Position numbers and translations under genes: made by a program. From Bacteroidetes bacterium GWF2_41_31 (lineage in GTDB: Bacteria > Bacteroidota > Bacteroidia > Bacteroidales > F082): a DNA stretch of 64,000 bases. The stretch covers positions 52,716 through 116,715 of the forward strand of contig MEOL01000020.1 in assembly GCA_001769215.1 (NCBI GenBank), in the 5' to 3' direction. This document shows, in pieces, positions 1 through 8,781 of this stretch; positions within the stretch are counted from its first letter, which is position 1, and each line of letters begins with the position of its first letter. Below the pieces are notes generated by a model. It did no database searches. It worked only from the letters and a program-made list of their open reading frames with translations, and was not told where the DNA came from.

Positions 1-808
1 TTGTTTCCTGCGAGTCGCAAAAACCATTTGTTATTAGGCATTTATATTCATTGGTATTCATATCAAATGTTGTACTTGAAATTTGTAAACTATTTGTTTT
101 TGTACCAGAGTATATACTTCCATCGGCAATTCCAACAAATTCACCTCCTTGCTTCTCCTGCCATTGGTACGTTAATAATTCACCAGAAACTGTGGTTGAA
201 AAAGTAACATCACTACCGCAAAAATTATTTTGGTTTTCAGGCTGAGTAACAATTGCAATAGAACTTATACTTTTCACTAGAATATTCTTATAAGATACTG
301 ATCTTCCGCAATCATTTAAAGCGTAAACACTAATGTATCCATCTCCCCCACCTGCATTAACAATTAATGTTGTTGTTTCAGAACCGCTAACATAGTTCCA
401 GCCTCCTCCTGGTAAATACCAATAGTATGAAGTTGCAGCGAAAACAGGTTCTATGCTATAGGATAGATTTGTTTCTGTTTGACATACTGTATCCGATCCG
501 GTGATAATCCCTGGATTATCGGGTACGAAACAATCAGTACCACCAATTATTCTCCATTTACCTCCTGTGTAATAATTAAAAGAGGCAGTTGTTGTGTTAA
601 AAACTAAAAGACCTTCAGCAGGATTGGTTATTGCATTGCGCTCTACCTCAGTCATGCTTGGTAATAGAATACCCTTTGAATCACTTTTCAAATCAAGTAT
701 AGCAGATTCATTAGGTGCACTACCATCAGCATTAATGGCAACTTGAGCTAAAGCGATATGCACTAAACTGATCAAAATGGTCAAAAGAATAATTTTTGAA
801 GTTTTCAT
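1..808 (-). CDS. Secreted protein with Ig-like domain, partial (C-terminus outside window)
   Basis: The frame is open from an ATG at 808 to the window edge with no stop (269 codons), so this is the N-terminal part of a longer gene. Residues 1-21 form a signal peptide ending in HIALA before QVAIN. The next ~80 residues (VAINADGSAPNESAILDLKS, then an LLPSMTEVERNAI stretch and a YYTGGKW motif) match the N-terminal module common on large Bacteroidota surface proteins. After that come Ig/PKD-like segments with paired cysteines and a TYQWQ strand typical of Ig-like folds. The role is probably surface adhesion or structure. A type IX C-terminal sorting domain may lie beyond the window. The secretory and Ig-like nature is well supported; any precise function is unknown. 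Confidence 0.8.
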   Translation of the reverse strand, partial: MKTSKIILLTILISLVHIALAQVAINADGSAPNESAILDLKSDSKGILLPSMTEVERNAITNPAEGLLVFNTTTASFNYYTGGKWRIIGGTDCFVPDNPGIITGSDTVCQTETNLSYSIEPVFAATSYYWYLPGGGWNYVSGSETTTLIVNAGGGDGYISVYALNDCGRSVSYKNILVKSISSIAIVTQPENQNNFCGSDVTFSTTVSGELLTYQWQEKQGGEFVGIADGSIYSGTKTNSLQISSTTFDMNTNEYKCLITNGFCDSQET

Positions 809-1240
809 TTCATTGATTTTATTAGTGGGGTCAACCCTTATCTCCTCTTTCTAATCATGAAGACCAGAAAGAGGAGGCCAAATTTCCTACCTTTAGTTTA
901 TAAGGGTGATTTCATTATTTATAACAAATTAAAGTATACTTTCGTGCTATTCCAAACCTTTTCTACACAATTGTATAAGCGCCCCTTTTCGTTGTATAAA
1001 ACAGGAATAATTTTGTATGAATGCCATTTAAGCCTGTTTTTTGTAGGATCAGATATCGGCTTTTGGATTAAAAAAGGGGCCTTTCGGGGTCTGCTTTTTC
1101 CGAAAAACGTCAGTTAAGGTCCTAAACGGCTTACAACATAACTTGGCGAGTAGTATGGCAAACCATTTCCAAAGTTTAGAACTTTGGAAAAGGTACAAAA
1201 CCCATTACTAGCGCAAGTCCCCCGACTCGTGACAGTATCC
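809..1240. other. Non-coding stretch between two minus-strand genes
   Basis: No convincing gene. It holds the leader hairpin at 842-876 and a second perfect hairpin at 1166-1190 (11-bp arms TTTCCAAAGTT / AACTTTGGAAA, 3-nt loop), which lies 50 bp beyond the stop of the LytTR regulator gene. The second hairpin could end that transcript, but no T-run follows on the minus strand. Confidence 0.5.
842..876 (-). other. Perfect 11-bp hairpin in the 5' leader of the Ig-like protein gene
   Basis: Positions 842-852 (CTCCTCTTTCT) pair perfectly with 866-876 (AGAAAGAGGAG) around a 13-nt loop. It lies 33 nt upstream of the start codon at 808, so it would be in the mRNA leader or at the promoter. No T-tract follows it on the minus strand, so it is not a typical terminator. 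Confidence 0.4.
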
Positions 1241-1990
1241 CTACAACCCCAGCTCCTTCAGTTTTTTTATCCCTGAGGAGGAAAGTTTTATCGAATACTT
1301 TTGCAGGGTGTCGGTAAGAATGATTGCTTTTTCTCTGCGCGCAAACTCTTCTACATACATGGTGTTGATGAGTGCTGAACGGTTGGCCCGGACGAAGTTG
1401 GTGTCATCAAGTGATTCTTCCAGTTTGCCCATCTGGTTGCATATTACCTGTTTGATGCCATTGGCTAAAAACAGGTGGGTGTAGTTGCCATCGGCCTCAC
1501 AGTATATGATCTGGTCGTGGGGGATGAGTTTGTACCCGTCGGGGGTTGGGATTTTTAGTTTTTTTTGATCCAGGAATTTCTTTAGCCTATCGAGTTTTTC
1601 GGTGAACTTATTGTCTGCCCGCTCTGATAAATACCGCCGGATGGTTTCGTTTAACCTATGGACTTCAATGGGTTTTGTGAGAAAGTCGAAGGCGGCATAG
1701 CGAAAAGCTTGTTCCGCGTATTCGTTGAAGGCGGTGATAAAAATGATGTTAATCGGGAATTTGAGTTTGCGTAGTTTCTGAGCCAGCCAAAAACCGTCTT
1801 TCCCGGGCAGGTTGATGTCTAAAAAAACCAATTCCGGCTGCTGATCGATGATGAGCTCGATCCCGTTTTGCGCTCCGGGAGCAAATCCGACGATATCGAA
1901 TGGAAATGGGGACTGTGTCAGCAGTGCGGCCATGCTGTCTCTGGAATCCTGTTCGTCGTCAACGATAAGGGTCTTAATCACTGTGGGCAT
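1241..1990 (-). CDS. LytTR-family response regulator
   Basis: 249 aa. Residues 1-125 are a receiver domain: acidic pocket D11-D12, phospho-acceptor D58 in FLDINLPGKDGF, a switch Thr/Ala pair in FITAFNE and the invariant K106 in FLTKP. Residues ~140-249 are a LytTR DNA-binding domain (YCEADGNYTHLFL, RANRSALINTMYV). It should be phosphorylated by a LytS-type histidine kinase and bind promoters directly. The nearest candidate partner is the kinase gene at 2509-4617 on the same strand. The 518 bp between them hold a repeat element and a clear promoter for this gene, so they probably form a pair but not a tight operon. Confidence 0.93.
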   Translation of the reverse strand: MPTVIKTLIVDDEQDSRDSMAALLTQSPFPFDIVGFAPGAQNGIELIIDQQPELVFLDINLPGKDGFWLAQKLRKLKFPINIIFITAFNEYAEQAFRYAAFDFLTKPIEVHRLNETIRRYLSERADNKFTEKLDRLKKFLDQKKLKIPTPDGYKLIPHDQIIYCEADGNYTHLFLANGIKQVICNQMGKLEESLDDTNFVRANRSALINTMYVEEFARREKAIILTDTLQKYSIKLSSSGIKKLKELGL

Positions 1991-2012
1991 GGCGCTTTTT
2001 TTTGAACTGCCA

Positions 2013-2044
2013 CAAATGTATGAAATAGTTGTCAGGTAACCAAT
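2013..2044 (-). promoter_or_regulatory. Bacteroidota-type promoter of the LytTR regulator
   Basis: On the minus strand a perfect -7 box TACATTTG (2020-2013) is preceded 20 bp upstream by ATTG (2044-2041) as a -33 element. The -7 box is 22 bp before the ATG at 1990. Confidence 0.55.
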
Positions 2045-2147
2045 TATCCGATAGTAAAATCATTTTCAAATTGAAGTTCGCCGGCATAGTTCAGCGCTCC
2101 CTTTGAATTAACAGGTGGCAAAGACATGAGTTGATTTTTTAATCTCA

Positions 2148-2340
2148 GGTTTTTGAAATTCCCTTTTTACAATATAACAGTTGCTTAAAACAGAGGAGGG
2201 GTTGTTGCAGTCGGCTAAAGCCAGACTGTAATGGATTGATTCTATTCAGTTTTATTCATCTACAATAAACATGTTAAAAGTACATCCATTGCAGCCGGAT
2301 TTATCCGACTGCAAGTCGATCAGATTTTTACTTAATTTCC
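2148..2340. repeat. Dispersed ~190 bp structured repeat, copy 1
   Basis: Begins GGTTTTTGAAATTCCC and ends CTTAATTTCC. It is nearly the same sequence as the three copies at 41228-41832. Two palindromic cores, GCAGTCGGCTAAAGCCAGACTG and GCAGCCGGATTTATCCGACTGC, each fold as a hairpin. They also pair with each other as arms of a ~30 bp imperfect inverted repeat. It contains no gene. Like the other copies, it lies just beyond the 3' end of a minus-strand gene. Confidence 0.85.
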
Positions 2341-2470
2341 AGGTATTTATTACTAATGGGAGATGATCGTATACTCCATTTAAGAATATTAAACCTAATT
2401 TGCTATAACTACGAAATTGGATGGGATGTGTCTGGAAATCTGGAGGAAAAGTTGAAAAATACATTCGACC

Positions 2471-2494
2471 CGCCGGGTTTTTTCCAACCCGGCG
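2471..2494. other. GC-rich hairpin 3' of the kinase gene
   Basis: A perfect 9-bp stem (CGCCGGGTT / AACCCGGCG) with loop TTTTCC, extended by a further 3 bp beyond one mismatch. It sits 14 bp past the stop of the 2509-4617 gene. It may act as a processing or termination structure, although the T-run is in the loop and not after the stem. A hairpin of the same design is at 17925-17956. Confidence 0.45.
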
Positions 2495-2508
2495 AGTCAG
2501 ATAAACTT

Positions 2509-4617
2509 CTAAACCTCCACCTCAACCCGTGTGCCGCTTGCCTTTCCCTCATTATCATACAAATCGGAGGTTGTCACCCTGATTGTGTTACCGGTTATTT
2601 TGCTGTTGAGGAGGATCATATCAGACATGATTTTCATTCCATTACCGCTTTCACGTTGGTATTCTTTGGCTGCTTTGCGGCCGATGCCGTTGTCTTCGAC
2701 GATGAGGATTGTTTTTGCATTTCGGGTTTCGGCTTTTATCAGAATTCTTTTGTTGTCGGGCTTATTGCGAAGCCCGTGTTTGATGGCGTTTTCGACCAGT
2801 AACTGGATGAGCATGCGTGGTATTCTGGTGTTGAGATCAACGGAAGGTCCCACTTGCAGCAAAAAATTAAAATCGTCTTTAAACCGGAATTTTTCCAGTT
2901 CCAGGTAACTTTTTACAAAGTCAAGTTCAGATACCAGGGGGGCATCAACTTTTTCACCTTTGCTCATCATCGACCTCAGCAATTTGCTAACCCTGATAAT
3001 CTGGTCATGGGCTTCGGTGGTATTGCCAATGGCCACATTGTGGGCCAGGCCATTTAACACGTTGAACATAAAGTGGGGATCCATCTGACTTTTGATTACC
3101 CTCATCTGAAGGCTGTTGATGGTTTCCTCCATCTGTTGTTTGCGTTGGGTCTGCATGGTTTGAAGCCGTTGTGCTACCCAAAGAATCAGTACTACCAATC
3201 CATAAATCAGTAACCACAAAGGATATTTCAAATAATACAATGGATTGGCCTGATATGAGTAAAAGTAAAGGTTATCATAAGCATGTAAAAACAATTCATT
3301 TTGGTTATGAACATTATGCCGGATACCCGATTCCAAAGTTACTCTGTTATCAGCTTTCAGGTGCGTTGGAACACGGACGAAATGCTTCAAATCAGGATCC
3401 GAGATAATTATTTCTTCCCCATTTTCAGTAATAAAGAGGGCTTCCTCTCTTCCATCGTTATTCAGGTCGCATTTCAAGTATAAGCTCACTTTTGAGAGGG
3501 AGGTCTTGATTCTCAATAGTTTGAAATCCTGATCAGTAAACACAAAATATCCATCTATTAATCCAATAAATAGGTAGTGTTTCCCTTTGAGTTCATAGGG
3601 TATGTTATACAAACGCATCTGTTTCCATTCTTCCGGTGTAAATTCAAAGGTTTTGCTCTTGAATTCCTTCCCGTTTGCTTCATGGAAAGCCATTTTTGCT
3701 TTGTATTCCTCAGGAATTTTCCATCCGGTTACAACAAATGGTTTGCCCCCATCACTTTTAAATTTACTTACCGAAACGCCGGAGGTGATACCCGGGTTTT
3801 CCTGAGGTGGAAACAACAACTCCAACTTGTTGTCCATACCAATAAACCATGATGAATGGTCGTTGTACGGAATATCAAACGACTTAAGAATGTTGGCTGT
3901 TGCGGAAGAACCGCAGTAAATTTCAGGGATGGAATCCTGGTTCAGATCGTTTACCAAACAATCTAACAAATAAGCCCCAAAGGAAGGAGAATGTATCATA
4001 AGGTCCTTCTGCTGATCAAAAATAAAAACGCCCCTGGGTTGTCGCGAAAATCCTGCATCCAATATAAAAATCAACTCCTTAGTCCCATCCCTGTCTATAT
4101 CAAATGATTGTACATCATATACGAAATAGTCAATTTTATTATTTCTAATGGTAACAGTGGTGATCAGCTTTTTATTGAAGAGCCAAATGGCTTCGGGATA
4201 GGGCTGAACAGCACCCAGAAACACCGAATCCTCTTTAAAGTAAAAAACATATATTTCTTTGTATCCGTTATTATCCAGATCGGCACAGTAAAAATACTCA
4301 GGTTGAGTTGGAAAATATCCATTAAAGTTCCATTGGTCAAGCGTTAAACCTTCGCTATTTAATACCTTGATGGCTGCTTCGCTGTTTATTGAGTTATGAA
4401 AACTCAGAACCTGTTCATCAACTTCATCGCCATTTAGATCGCTAAATTGCACTGAAGCAGCGGGCTTGTCAATCAATTCTTCGCCAATGAATTCAGCTTT
4501 GAATTTGGAATCAGGATTGGGTAAAAACCAGATGATGGCCAGGGAAAAAGGTAAAGCCAGAAAAAACGGACTTGCGATGATGCTTAAAAGGTAATTATTT
4601 TTGCGGTGGCCGAACAT
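2509..4617 (-). CDS. LytS-type sensor histidine kinase with FG-GAP-like periplasmic sensor
   Basis: 702 aa. An N-terminal membrane segment (residues ~9-32) is followed by a large predicted periplasmic region carrying at least five Asp-rich FG-GAP/VCBS-type motifs (FSDLNGDEVDE, CADLDNNGYKE, SFDIDRDGTKE, VNDLNQDSIPE, KCDLNNDGREE). A second membrane segment (YPLWLLIYGLVVLILWV) leads to a coiled linker, the His-kinase box SQMDPHFMFNVLNG, and an ATPase domain with N-box LIQLLVENAIKHG and G-box VEDNGIG. The kinase core is complete. A beta-propeller-like calcium-binding sensor on this kinase class is unusual, and the ligand is unknown. The likely partner is the LytTR regulator at 1241-1990. Confidence 0.9.
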   Translation of the reverse strand: MFGHRKNNYLLSIIASPFFLALPFSLAIIWFLPNPDSKFKAEFIGEELIDKPAASVQFSDLNGDEVDEQVLSFHNSINSEAAIKVLNSEGLTLDQWNFNGYFPTQPEYFYCADLDNNGYKEIYVFYFKEDSVFLGAVQPYPEAIWLFNKKLITTVTIRNNKIDYFVYDVQSFDIDRDGTKELIFILDAGFSRQPRGVFIFDQQKDLMIHSPSFGAYLLDCLVNDLNQDSIPEIYCGSSATANILKSFDIPYNDHSSWFIGMDNKLELLFPPQENPGITSGVSVSKFKSDGGKPFVVTGWKIPEEYKAKMAFHEANGKEFKSKTFEFTPEEWKQMRLYNIPYELKGKHYLFIGLIDGYFVFTDQDFKLLRIKTSLSKVSLYLKCDLNNDGREEALFITENGEEIIISDPDLKHFVRVPTHLKADNRVTLESGIRHNVHNQNELFLHAYDNLYFYSYQANPLYYLKYPLWLLIYGLVVLILWVAQRLQTMQTQRKQQMEETINSLQMRVIKSQMDPHFMFNVLNGLAHNVAIGNTTEAHDQIIRVSKLLRSMMSKGEKVDAPLVSELDFVKSYLELEKFRFKDDFNFLLQVGPSVDLNTRIPRMLIQLLVENAIKHGLRNKPDNKRILIKAETRNAKTILIVEDNGIGRKAAKEYQRESGNGMKIMSDMILLNSKITGNTIRVTTSDLYDNEGKASGTRVEVEV

Positions 4618-4768
4618 TGAAAAAGGTCGTTAATAGGGCTCTAAAGATAGTAAATTATTACAAACCACCATTTAATCTTTTTTTGTTCAAAGATAAGTCT
4701 GCATAAATTGAATATCAAAAATAACCCCGGTTTCGCTACAATTGTTAATTTTACCCCCAAAATCGTTT

Positions 4769-5398
4769 ATGAGTATCGACCTGATTTTTAGCCATTTTCC
4801 AACCCTGACGGACACACAACGTAACCAGTTTTCTCAACTTCAGGAACTTTATACCCATTGGAATGCACAAATCAATGTGATTTCACGAAAGGACATGGAG
4901 CAATTTTATGTGCATCATGTGCTTCATTCTCTGGCCATTGCCAAATACACACCGTTCAAGGATTTTACAGAAATTCTGGATGCCGGTACCGGTGGCGGAT
5001 TTCCGGGAATTCCGCTGGCTATCCTTTTTCCCAAAGCATCGTTTCATCTGGTGGATTCCATTGGGAAGAAAATCAAGGTCGTAACAGAAGTAGCCACCGC
5101 CCTGCATCTTACCAATGTAAAAGCGGAGCAATCGCGCATGGAACAAATCGACGAAACCTACGATTTTATTATTAGTCGTGCTGTAACCAACCTGGGTGAT
5201 TTTGTCCGGTGGACCGGATATAAATTTCACAAGAAATCGTTTAATTCAGTCCCCAACGGAATCATCTACCTGAAAGGCGGCGACCTTACCGAAGAACTCA
5301 AACAGGTGAGTGGTTATAAAAGACGGATCATCAACATCTCAGACTATTTTACTGATACCTATTTCGAAACCAAAAAGATTGTGCATTTGTATCGGTAA
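4769..5398 (+). CDS. rsmG: 16S rRNA (guanine-N7) methyltransferase RsmG
   Basis: 209 aa, the usual family length. It methylates N7 of G527 (E. coli numbering) of 16S rRNA using SAM. The SAM-binding glycine motif DAGTGGGFPGIPLAI lies at about residues 72-86, with the family sequences NVISRKD and HHVLHSL upstream and IISRAV downstream. The ATG at 4769 was chosen over an upstream TTG at 4742, because the RsmG fold starts with the MSIDLIFSHFP helix and the TTG lies in AT-rich leader sequence. It stands alone, divergent from the kinase gene. Confidence 0.95.
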   Translation: MSIDLIFSHFPTLTDTQRNQFSQLQELYTHWNAQINVISRKDMEQFYVHHVLHSLAIAKYTPFKDFTEILDAGTGGGFPGIPLAILFPKASFHLVDSIGKKIKVVTEVATALHLTNVKAEQSRMEQIDETYDFIISRAVTNLGDFVRWTGYKFHKKSFNSVPNGIIYLKGGDLTEELKQVSGYKRRIINISDYFTDTYFETKKIVHLYR

Positions 5399-5568
5399 AC
5401 TGAAATTCCTGCCAACCATGGTCCATTACTCAAATTCGACAGGTGACCCAAATGGCACCTTCCACTGTTAACATATGTTAAACCCTTGTCCAGGATTTTT
5501 TCATAAGGAATGAATTTTTTTATTTTGCAAACAAATCATTCAACCATTTATCAAAATAAGAAAAAATT

Positions 5569-6513
5569 ATGGATATAGTTGTTGAGAACTTAGTAAAAAG
5601 CTATGGATTGCAGCGGGCCGTGGATCATATTTCATTCCGCGTACGAACCGGTGAAGTGCTTGGTTTTCTGGGGCCAAACGGAGCCGGGAAAACCACTACC
5701 ATGAAAGCCATCACGACCTTTTTGGTGCCGGATTCGGGAAATATTCATGTTGGAAATTATTCCATCCATGAAGATCCCGAAAAGCTGAAGAAAAACATCG
5801 GGTACCTGCCCGAGAACAATCCCCTTTACGAGGATATGCCGGTAATTGATTACTTAAAATTTGTCGCCAATTTGCACGGAATTCCCAAACAGGAAATCAA
5901 CGGCAGTTTGTTGAATGTAATTGATTTGTGTGGATTGGAGGCTGAAAAACACAAGAAAATCAGTGAGCTTTCAAAAGGATACAAACAGCGTGTTGGCCTG
6001 GCACAGGCACTCATCCACAAACCAGAGGTGCTTATCCTGGACGAACCCACTACCGGCCTCGATCCCAACCAGATTATGGAAATCAGGGAGTTGATCAAAA
6101 AGATCGGGAAAGAAAAAACGGTCATCCTGAGTTCACACATCCTGGCCGAAGTAGAAGCCACCTGCGACCGGATATTAATCATCAACAAAGGAAAAATTGT
6201 GGCCGACGGAACCACCCAGGACTTACGTAACCAGGCCAGTGGCAAGAACATTCTCAAAGCACGAATCCTTGGTGGCAACCTCGACAGCATTTTCGCTGCC
6301 CTGCAAAAGATTGATGGCGTTAAGGTAGTGGATTTCATCAACAAAGATCAAAACCGGTTTTATCTGGATGGCGATCAATCGAAGAACCTGGCGGAAGGCG
6401 TCTTTAATGCCTGTGTAAAAAACGGATGGATCCTCACCGAACTCATTCCGGTTGAAACCAAGCTGGAAGACATCTTCAAAGAATTAACCATGGAATCACC
6501 TGTCAAGAATTAA
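5569..6513 (+). CDS. gldA: ABC transporter ATPase of the Gld type
   Basis: 314 aa. ATPase of an ABC exporter. Walker A GPNGAGKTT at residues 35-43, signature LSKGYKQRVGLAQAL, Walker B LILDEPTTGLDP and switch His in SSHIL are all present. The C-terminal ~90 residues are the accessory domain typical of GldA-like subunits. It is followed after 12 bp by a permease and then by gldG and a DUF4340 gene. GldA/F/G are known from gliding Flavobacterium, but the same cluster is conserved in non-gliding Bacteroidales, so gliding itself cannot be inferred. Confidence 0.9.
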   Translation: MDIVVENLVKSYGLQRAVDHISFRVRTGEVLGFLGPNGAGKTTTMKAITTFLVPDSGNIHVGNYSIHEDPEKLKKNIGYLPENNPLYEDMPVIDYLKFVANLHGIPKQEINGSLLNVIDLCGLEAEKHKKISELSKGYKQRVGLAQALIHKPEVLILDEPTTGLDPNQIMEIRELIKKIGKEKTVILSSHILAEVEATCDRILIINKGKIVADGTTQDLRNQASGKNILKARILGGNLDSIFAALQKIDGVKVVDFINKDQNRFYLDGDQSKNLAEGVFNACVKNGWILTELIPVETKLEDIFKELTMESPVKN

Positions 6514-6525
6514 AATACAAGGAAT

Positions 6526-7248
6526 ATGAAACAAATTTGGATTATCACAAAACGAGAATTACAGGCCTATTTCGATTCGTTGATGGCCTATATCCTGCTC
6601 ATCCTGTTTCTGGGATTTAGCGGATTTTTTACCTGGATTTACGGAAACGACATCTTTTTTATTAAGCAAGCTACTTTGATGCCCTTTTTCAACATTGCTT
6701 ACTGGACGCTCTTTTTCTTTATTCCGGCACTCACCATGCGGTTGCTTTCGGAAGAAAACAGGATGGGCACCATCGAATTGTTGCTTACCAAACCCGTGAG
6801 CAACTGGCAGGTTCTGATGGGAAAATATGTAGCCTCGTTGTTGTTGATTGCCATCGCCCTGATACTTACCTTTTCGTATCCCATCAGCGTTTCTACGATG
6901 GGCAACCTTGACGGAGGCGAAGTATTCAGCGGATATTTGGCGCTCCTTTTGTTCAGCAGCATGATGATCGGGATTGGTTTGTTTACCAGCAGTATTGGTA
7001 ACAACCAGATTGTCAGCTATCTGCTGGCACTGTTTCTCGGAATTTTCTTTCAGATTATCTTTGGCATGCTCGGACAAAGCCTGCCCGGTATTCCCGGCCA
7101 TGTGCTCGACTATCTGAGTACTTCCACCCATTTCGAGTCGATGACCCGTGGTGTTCTCGACACCAGGGACATCCTCTTTTTTGCAGGCATCTCCTTCCTG
7201 ATGCTGGTGTTTTCTGAATCTATGCTCATCCGTAAACGATTTGCTTAA
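6526..7248 (+). CDS. gldF: ABC transporter permease of the Gld type
   Basis: 240 aa, about six hydrophobic segments. It begins MKQIWIITKRELQAYFDSL, the cytoplasmic start of ABC-2 type permeases, and carries the conserved ALTMRLLSEENRMGTIELL loop. It is the membrane partner of the ATPase encoded 12 bp upstream and is followed 18 bp later by gldG. Residues, length and order match GldF. Confidence 0.88.
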   Translation: MKQIWIITKRELQAYFDSLMAYILLILFLGFSGFFTWIYGNDIFFIKQATLMPFFNIAYWTLFFFIPALTMRLLSEENRMGTIELLLTKPVSNWQVLMGKYVASLLLIAIALILTFSYPISVSTMGNLDGGEVFSGYLALLLFSSMMIGIGLFTSSIGNNQIVSYLLALFLGIFFQIIFGMLGQSLPGIPGHVLDYLSTSTHFESMTRGVLDTRDILFFAGISFLMLVFSESMLIRKRFA

Positions 7249-7266
7249 TCCCAAAAGAAAAGAATC

Positions 7267-8781
7267 ATGAAAAAGAAATCATATCTGTCATCAATACTGT
7301 TGTTGATAGCCATTTTTATTGTCGTAGCGGTAATTTCCGAGAAGTTTTTCTTCAGGTTCGATCTCACCGAAGGAGGGCAGTATTCGCTGAGCAAAGCTAC
7401 CAAAGACATCCTCAACAACCTGGAAAGCCCGGTAACAGTAACAGCCTATTTCACCGCCGATCTCCCACCGGATCTGGCTAAGGTAAAGCGAAACTTCCAG
7501 GACATGCTTACCGAATACAACAGCCTGTCGCATGGCAACGTGGTATTTAAGTTTGAAAATCCGAACAAGGATCAGGCTACCGAAAATGAAGCAATCTCTG
7601 CTGGCGTACGCCCTGTTTTGTTCAAGGCCCGTGAAAAGGATGAAATGAAACAGCAAAAAGTGTTTATGGGAGCCGTTATTTCCCTGAACAACCAAAATGA
7701 GGTGATCCCGTTTATCAATCCGGAAGGAAGCATTGAATACGATCTCACCACCGCCATTAAAAAACTCAGTGTATCCAACAAACCGCTGATCGGGTTTGTA
7801 CAAGGACAGGGAGAGCCTGCTATCAATGCCTACCAGCAGGTGATGGCGGAGCTGGATGTACTTTATCAGGTGGAGCCAGTAACGTTGAGCGATACCATCA
7901 GGGACATCAATAAATTTACCACACTGGTGATCAGCGCCCCCACCGACACGTTTAGTTTAGAAGCCTTCCGGGTACTGGATAAATACCTGGACAAAGGTGG
8001 TAATCTGTTTGTGGCCTTTAACACCGTTGAAGGTGATTTGCAAACGCTTCAGGGTAAAAAGGTGGGTAACAACCTGGCGCCCTGGCTGGCACAAAAAGGA
8101 ATCCTGGTACAAGATGGTTTTGTGTTGGATGCCAGCTGTGGAAGCGTAAACGTTATGCAGCAGATGGGTGGTTTTAACATGCAGACACCAATTAAATTTC
8201 CTTACCTGCCTTTGGTATCGCATTTTGCTGATATGGGCATTACAAAAGGACTTGAACAGGTGATGCTGGGTTTTCCAAGCCCGATCACTTTTACCGGCGA
8301 CACCGCATTCAGGTTCACCCCACTGGCCATAACATCTGAAAATACCGGCATTCAGGAACTTCCGGTAAGCATCGATGTGCAACACAAATGGGCCCAAAAC
8401 GATTTTAAGGCTGGCCCACAAACGGTGGCCGCGTTGGTGGAAGGAAGTTTCGGAAAGGATAATGCACGTATCGTGGTGGTGAGCAGCGGAGATTTTGCGG
8501 TAAACGGCACCGGACAACGTCCTCGCCAGCTTCAGCCCGACAACGTTAGTCTGATGGTGAATTCAATCGATTGGATGAGCGATGCCACCGGGTTGATCGA
8601 TCTGCGTACTAAAACGATCACCTCGCGCCCACTTGACCAGTTGAGCGATGCTAAAAAAGCAACCATGAAATGGGGCAACTTCCTGTTGCCACTGATACTT
8701 GTAATTATTTATGGATTGTTCAGACTTCAATGGAGAAGAAAACAAAGGTTAAAAAGAATGGAGGAAGGTTATGTTAAATAA
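7267..8781 (+). CDS. gldG: Gld-type ABC transporter auxiliary subunit GldG
   Basis: 504 aa. One N-terminal membrane helix (residues ~5-27), a large soluble region of the ABC-type uncharacterised transport family (FDLTEGGQYSLSKATK, YDLTTAIKKL, GFVQGQGE), and a C-terminal helix (~476-494) followed by basic residues. It probably works at the inner membrane with the GldA/GldF pair. Its 3' end overlaps the next start by 11 bp, which suggests translational coupling. Confidence 0.88.
   Translation: MKKKSYLSSILLLIAIFIVVAVISEKFFFRFDLTEGGQYSLSKATKDILNNLESPVTVTAYFTADLPPDLAKVKRNFQDMLTEYNSLSHGNVVFKFENPNKDQATENEAISAGVRPVLFKAREKDEMKQQKVFMGAVISLNNQNEVIPFINPEGSIEYDLTTAIKKLSVSNKPLIGFVQGQGEPAINAYQQVMAELDVLYQVEPVTLSDTIRDINKFTTLVISAPTDTFSLEAFRVLDKYLDKGGNLFVAFNTVEGDLQTLQGKKVGNNLAPWLAQKGILVQDGFVLDASCGSVNVMQQMGGFNMQTPIKFPYLPLVSHFADMGITKGLEQVMLGFPSPITFTGDTAFRFTPLAITSENTGIQELPVSIDVQHKWAQNDFKAGPQTVAALVEGSFGKDNARIVVVSSGDFAVNGTGQRPRQLQPDNVSLMVNSIDWMSDATGLIDLRTKTITSRPLDQLSDAKKATMKWGNFLLPLILVIIYGLFRLQWRRKQRLKRMEEGYVK

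Noticed and set aside
857..1117. Plus-strand open frame of 86 codons
   Set aside because: Lies in non-coding AT-rich sequence and begins inside the leader hairpin of the opposite gene. Its product has no family look.
1166..1190. Confident terminator for the LytTR regulator
   Set aside because: The 11-bp hairpin is perfect but no T-run follows on the minus strand, so it is only mentioned within the intergenic note.
2356..2802. Plus-strand open frame of 148 codons
   Set aside because: Runs over the repeat-side spacer and then antisense to the well-supported kinase gene.
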